DNA of 64,000 nucleotides from assembly GCA_945862365.1 (NCBI GenBank), contig CAMAXK010000002.1:62001-126000 (forward strand). The letters run 5' to 3'. A model generated the notes under the pieces. That model saw only the letters and a program-made list of their open reading frames with translations. It was not told the origin of the DNA and searched no databases. This document shows positions 59,295 to 64,000 of this stretch, one piece after another. Numbering within the stretch: the first letter of the stretch is position 1; the number at the start of each line of letters is the position of its first letter. The stretch comes from Chlamydia trachomatis (GTDB taxonomy: Bacteria; Chlamydiota; Chlamydiia; Chlamydiales; 2-12-FULL-49-11). A program made the translations under genes and the position numbers.

Positions 59295-60320
59295 TTACTT
59301 TGTAACGGATTCTTTCATGAAGAAGTCATAGGTTAAGCCCATCGCTTTTTTCTGGCGATTTAAAGTGTTTTGTGCTTTTTGATAAGCCACTTTTGTACCC
59401 TCTCTAATTACATCTTCAATCAAAGATTTATTCTCAAAAATAGCCTTTCTTCTTTCTCGAATAGGAGCTATAAATGCATCTAAAACATCAAGCACTCTAT
59501 CTTTAATCACCTTATCACCCAGACCGCCTCTTCTATAATCTTCCTTTAAGTTTTCTACATACCCTTTATCTTCATCAAAAATATCAAGATAGGTAAATGC
59601 AATAGCTTTTTCTGGATCGCCTGGCTGATCAATGCTTGTTCTAGATGAATCACTTTTCATCTTTTTAATCTTTTTAGCAATCTCTTCCCTACTATCTTTT
59701 AGATAAATGGCATTGCCTAAAGATTTTGACATTTTATTTCCATCTATTCCTGGTACTGCTGTATCCATTTTTGGAAAAATCCCCTCTGGCTCCACAAAAA
59801 CGTTACCATATAGGGCGTTGAATTTTTTTACAACATCTCTTGTCAATTCAATCATGGGAGCTTGATCAACACCCACTGGAACAACGTTTGCATCAAATGC
59901 GACAATATCTGCTGCTTGATAGATTGGGTAAAGATAAAATCCAGCAGGTACACTTTCTTCAAACCCTTTTTGCTTAGATTCAGCTTTTACCGTAGGATTG
60001 TGACCTATTCTATTGATTGATACGATATTTAACAGATATTGAGTGATTTCAGGAAGGGGGGAAATTTTTGACTGAAGAAAAATGGAGGCTTTTTCTGGGT
60101 CAATACCGCAGGCTAAATAGTCGGCAACCACCTCGTAAACATTTTCCCTTACCTTATCAATATTATCAAAATTATCGGTAATTGCTTGGCTATCAGCAAT
60201 CATGATATACGTTTCATATTGGGACTGCATTTCTACACGATTTTTTATCGAACCAATATAATGACCAATGTGTAAAGGACCAGTTGGTCTATCCCCTGTG
60301 AGCAAAATTTTCTTTTTCAT
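59295..60320 (-). CDS. trpS: Tryptophan--tRNA ligase
   Basis: MKKKILLTGDRPTGPLHIGHYIGSI, NKMSKSLGNAI; start at 60320 rather than ORF-track 60458. Confidence 0.96.
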   Translation of the reverse strand: MKKKILLTGDRPTGPLHIGHYIGSIKNRVEMQSQYETYIMIADSQAITDNFDNIDKVRENVYEVVADYLACGIDPEKASIFLQSKISPLPEITQYLLNIVSINRIGHNPTVKAESKQKGFEESVPAGFYLYPIYQAADIVAFDANVVPVGVDQAPMIELTRDVVKKFNALYGNVFVEPEGIFPKMDTAVPGIDGNKMSKSLGNAIYLKDSREEIAKKIKKMKSDSSRTSIDQPGDPEKAIAFTYLDIFDEDKGYVENLKEDYRRGGLGDKVIKDRVLDVLDAFIAPIRERRKAIFENKSLIEDVIREGTKVAYQKAQNTLNRQKKAMGLTYDFFMKESVTK

Positions 60321-60421
60321 AGGCTGTATACTATGAAAATTTGTGATTGTTAGCAAGCATCCTTTCACCTTTTGTTTTTTTAGAAGAATTGGTAGAATCG
60401 AGTAAAAACATAATTCAAACG

Positions 60422-63148
60422 ATGACAATAAAAAAAAATATTTTAAAAGTTCCTGCAAAAATTGGTCATTATGAAATTATCGAACATATTGCAACAGGTG
60501 GAATGGGAGAGACATTTCTTGCCAAAGATCCCATTACTGCAAGAAAAATAGTGATCAAAAGGGCCAGGCCAGATCTTGTGCATCATCAAATTATTAAAGA
60601 TCGATTTAGTAAAGAGGCAAAAATCACCTCGTGTATGTTTCATCCATCGATCATACCTGTCTACGCCATTTCCTCAGACGAAGATCAACTTTACTATACA
60701 ATGCCTTATGTGGAAGGTAAAACTCTAAAGCAAATTTTAAGAGATAGCGTTACAGATGAAAAAAACGGTGAAACAATTTGGACAATTGGAGCTTTACTGC
60801 GTATTTTCCAAAGTGTTTGCCAAGCAGTTTCTTATTGCCATACAAATGGCTATCTTCATCGCGATCTAAAGCCTGAAAATATTTTAGTAGGAAACTATGG
60901 TCAAGTCTATATCGTTGATTGGGGCCTTGCCACTCATGTCGATGATGTAGAAGAAGGACCTATCCCCTCTATATTAAATTTTTCAATCAACAGGGATTTA
61001 ACAAGACCTGGAAAAGTATTTGGCACCCTCCCCTACCTTCCTCCTGAAAGGATAAAAGGTCACAAAGCCTCTGTATCTTCAGAAATTTATTCCCTTGGGG
61101 TTATTCTTTATCAACTTCTCACCCTTCGCATGCCTTTTCATAGAAGAACTATGCAGGAATACAAACTTTCTAAAAAATATGAAAGACCCCTTGATCTATT
61201 AGAGGCCGCCCCATTTAGAAATATCTCTTTTGAGCTTAATGAAATTGTAAAAAAGTGTTTGGATGATAATCCAACGAAACGATTTAGCTCAGTAAAAGCA
61301 CTTCTTGAAGCTCTTGAGGGTTATGAAGAGGGAAATCCATCCTGGATTTTTAAAAAAACCCTTGAGATCACAGATAAAAATGATTGGGAAATTCAAGAAA
61401 ATATCCTTTCATCTAACCTTTCGTCCTTTGGCTTTGGTCACAAATCTTTATCGTGGAAATATCTAATGATTGCTAAGGATAAAATTACCAGTAATCAAAA
61501 AATTTCTTGTAAAGTCTCTTTAAAAGCTAACTCCTACGGGATAAATTTGTGCTTTAATATTCCAGATAAAGAAGATCGTGTCGATCTTGAAGAGGGATAT
61601 AGTTTACATATTGGATCAAAAAATCATCCTGGAGTTTCATTAACACGTTCAAAGGTTATTTTATTTGAAAAAAATAATTCTTATCTAGAAGATGACAAAG
61701 AAACTTTGGTCTCAGTGGAAAGAAGGGATCAAACCATTACTTTATATATTGAAGATACCAAAATTTTCAGTTACGAAGATTTTCTACCGATTGTGGGCTC
61801 TCAAGTAGGCTTTTCTTGTGAAGATATGGATTTTTCGCTAGAGAAAATCGATATCTTTGTTACTTCAAATAAAAAAACTGCAGGATGTCTTGCTGTGCCC
61901 AACACTTTGTTTGCTTCTAAACACTTTAAAGAAGCTATCGAAGAATATTCTCGTATTGCTCTTTCCTTTAAAGGGCAGAAAGAGGCTCATGAGGCTTTAT
62001 TTAGAAGTGGTGTGGCTTTTATTTATCTAGCCAAACAAAAAAGATGGCACCTTTCAAGAAACTCATTGTATGAAAAGGCTTTTGCAATATTTGATGGATT
62101 GCAAACAATTTCGACTGCCCCCCTTTCATTACTAGGAAAATCACTTATATATAAGGAAAAAGGTGATCTATCTGAGGAGGGAAAATGTCTTGAGCTAGCT
62201 CTAAGAAGATACAAAGATCACCCATTTATCCATCTTATTAAACATCAGATTCATACAAGACTTCACGAGTGTGCCTTTGCTGTAAATCAACGAAAAGGGG
62301 TTTACCTCTTCTCCCTTTTGATACTTTCACATTTTCCATCTCTTTTAGACTTTAAAGATACACACACCCTTATATTAGGACTGCCTCTTTTCCATCCATC
62401 TTTGTATTTTTTATCCACCCCTCTTTCTAGAAAGAATCTACCAAATCTTTACAAAGAAATGATTGTTGCCATCTGTTTTCACCTCGGTCAGCAGCAAAGG
62501 TTAAATGAGCTTTACGTAGATCCAGATTTTACATCTTTTAAAGATCAAATCATATTTTCTCTCATTTATATGGGAAAAAAAGAGCGCCACTTCCCATCTG
62601 CTGGTAAATTACTAAAAGATCTTCCCCCTACCCCATTTGTAAAGCATCTTTGGCCTTTATTTCTGAAAATAGAGCAGGGAATTGTAAAACGTGACCCATC
62701 TCTTATTCATATCATTAACGAGCTACAACAAAGGCAGTTTTCAAGCGAGGTAAATGATCTATTAGAAATTTATAGAATCGAGCTTGCTTTAGTTTCTAAA
62801 GATCTGTGCTATTTAGACGAGTTTTTTAAAGAGGCGCCAAAAGATCGAGCCGGCAGTCAGCTCTTTTTTCTTTATGGATGTTATCTTGCCCTTAAAGGGG
62901 ATGAAACAGCTGCTCGGCTCCACTTAAGCAGATGTACAAAAGCGCCATATCCTCCCCTTTCTGCTCTTGCCCCACTTTACATTGAAGGAAAGATCTCATT
63001 GAATAAAGATTTCTTCTCCACCCACTTTCCCTTTGAAAAAATTACTCTCTACAAAAACGTTTTTATCTACTATACTGCTTTAGGAAAACCGTTAAAAGCT
63101 GACTATTATATAAATAAAACCATCTCAGAATCTCCTTGGAAGACATAA
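60422..63148 (+). CDS. pknD: Ser/Thr protein kinase, chlamydial PknD-like
   Basis: YEIIEHIATGGMGETFLAKD, YLHRDLKPENILVG, VDWGLA; long C-term; followed by valS; start MTIKKNILKV at 60422. Confidence 0.9.
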   Translation: MTIKKNILKVPAKIGHYEIIEHIATGGMGETFLAKDPITARKIVIKRARPDLVHHQIIKDRFSKEAKITSCMFHPSIIPVYAISSDEDQLYYTMPYVEGKTLKQILRDSVTDEKNGETIWTIGALLRIFQSVCQAVSYCHTNGYLHRDLKPENILVGNYGQVYIVDWGLATHVDDVEEGPIPSILNFSINRDLTRPGKVFGTLPYLPPERIKGHKASVSSEIYSLGVILYQLLTLRMPFHRRTMQEYKLSKKYERPLDLLEAAPFRNISFELNEIVKKCLDDNPTKRFSSVKALLEALEGYEEGNPSWIFKKTLEITDKNDWEIQENILSSNLSSFGFGHKSLSWKYLMIAKDKITSNQKISCKVSLKANSYGINLCFNIPDKEDRVDLEEGYSLHIGSKNHPGVSLTRSKVILFEKNNSYLEDDKETLVSVERRDQTITLYIEDTKIFSYEDFLPIVGSQVGFSCEDMDFSLEKIDIFVTSNKKTAGCLAVPNTLFASKHFKEAIEEYSRIALSFKGQKEAHEALFRSGVAFIYLAKQKRWHLSRNSLYEKAFAIFDGLQTISTAPLSLLGKSLIYKEKGDLSEEGKCLELALRRYKDHPFIHLIKHQIHTRLHECAFAVNQRKGVYLFSLLILSHFPSLLDFKDTHTLILGLPLFHPSLYFLSTPLSRKNLPNLYKEMIVAICFHLGQQQRLNELYVDPDFTSFKDQIIFSLIYMGKKERHFPSAGKLLKDLPPTPFVKHLWPLFLKIEQGIVKRDPSLIHIINELQQRQFSSEVNDLLEIYRIELALVSKDLCYLDEFFKEAPKDRAGSQLFFLYGCYLALKGDETAARLHLSRCTKAPYPPLSALAPLYIEGKISLNKDFFSTHFPFEKITLYKNVFIYYTALGKPLKADYYINKTISESPWKT

Positions 63149-63151
63149 AAA

Positions 63152-64000
63152 ATGAATAAAAAAGACAGATTAAAACAGCCCTATAACCCTTTAGAGACAG
63201 AAAAAGGGATAGAATTTAATTTTATTTCCGATCCACTTTCAAAAAAACCACCTTATTGCATTATTATGCCCCCACCAAATGTTACTGGGACTCTTCATAT
63301 GGGGCATGCCTTAGTAACTTCTATTCAAGATACTCTTATTAGATTTCATCGTATGAATGGTTTTGAAACTTCCTGGATACCTGGTACTGACCACGCAGGT
63401 ATTGCTACACAATCTGTGGTTGAGAAAAAACTTTATAAAGAAACAGGTAAAAGACGTGCTGATTTTTCTCGTGAGGAATTTCTACTTCACGTGGAAGAGT
63501 GGAAAGATTTACATAAAGATCGTATCAGAAACCAAATTAAGAAAATGGGAGCATCCGCTGAGTGGGGGAAAGAACGTTTTACTTTAGATAAAGAAGCCAC
63601 AATGTCTGTTCGATCTGTTTTTAAAAAAATGTATGAAGATGGCTTGATTTATAGAGGTGATTACCTTGTAAATTGGGATACACATCTTCAAACAGCTCTT
63701 GCCGATGATGAGGTTGAGTATGAGGAAAAAGATGGGAACCTATGGTACTTTTCTTACCCAGTAGAAGGTTTAAATGAAACACTAGTGATTGCAACAACGC
63801 GTCCTGAAACAATGCTGGGAGATACTGCCGTTGCTGTAAATGGTAGTGATGAGCGTTACAAACATCTTATCGGAAAAATGATTCGACTTCCTTTGTCTGA
63901 TCGATTAATTCCAATTATCAAAGATCATTATGTGGATAAAGAGTTTGGAACAGGGGCTGTAAAAATCACTCCTGCTCATGATTTTAATGATTATGAAGTG
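63152..64000 (+). CDS. valS: Valine--tRNA ligase (5' part, truncated by window end)
   Basis: MNKKDRLKQPYNPLETEKGIEFNFIS...MPPPNVTGTLHMGHAL...WIPGTDHAGIATQ; open to the window end so absent from the ORF track. Confidence 0.96.
   Translation, partial: MNKKDRLKQPYNPLETEKGIEFNFISDPLSKKPPYCIIMPPPNVTGTLHMGHALVTSIQDTLIRFHRMNGFETSWIPGTDHAGIATQSVVEKKLYKETGKRRADFSREEFLLHVEEWKDLHKDRIRNQIKKMGASAEWGKERFTLDKEATMSVRSVFKKMYEDGLIYRGDYLVNWDTHLQTALADDEVEYEEKDGNLWYFSYPVEGLNETLVIATTRPETMLGDTAVAVNGSDERYKHLIGKMIRLPLSDRLIPIIKDHYVDKEFGTGAVKITPAHDFNDYEV

Noticed and set aside
60347-60421. N-terminal extension of pknD in the ORF track
   Set aside because: Kinase homology begins shortly after MTIKKNILKVPAKIGHYEIIEHI (60422); the upstream part overlaps the trpS 5' region.
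60320-60458. N-terminal extension of trpS in the ORF track
   Set aside because: The TrpRS family begins at MKKKILLTGDRPTGPLHIGHY (60320); the extension overlaps the divergent pknD start.
1-64000. tRNA/rRNA genes, transposases, integrases, CRISPR arrays
   Set aside because: None recognised by eye on either strand; a tRNAscan/Infernal run would be needed to exclude small RNAs formally.

Overview
The window is AT-rich and almost fully coding. It looks like a chromosomal segment of a Chlamydiota bacterium, probably an environmental, Parachlamydiales-like lineage. Supporting content: an NTT-type ATP/ADP translocase, a pknD-like Ser/Thr kinase followed by valS, a dcd/ruvB/SpoIID-like block, RNase R, folD, apbE, tsaC, tsaD, a stand-alone ddl, SlyD-type FKBP, rpmG and LolC/D-like genes. 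Accessory content dominates about 1-43 kb: (i) a resistance/transport-like patch with a decayed chloramphenicol-acetyltransferase gene; (ii) a tightly overlapping seven-gene operon (Rieske oxygenase, KASIII, ATP-grasp, 3beta-HSD/OleD-like SDR, MBL hydrolase, PaaK-like adenylate-forming enzyme, GNAT/FemAB-like) with a divergent MFS pump, which looks like an uncharacterised small-molecule biosynthetic cluster; (iii) a Fic-motif protein with a duplicated ankyrin-like tail; (iv) an island of probable secreted effectors at about 22.5-43 kb. The island holds three paralogous families: a three-member modular family with Lys-rich linkers, a two-member family with a Cys...Asp-Ser-His protease-like domain, and a two-member RRVxRWD-domain family with degraded duplicates beside both members. 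No rRNA, convincing tRNA, transposase or CRISPR array was seen. All family assignments come from reading motifs by eye; no database search was run.
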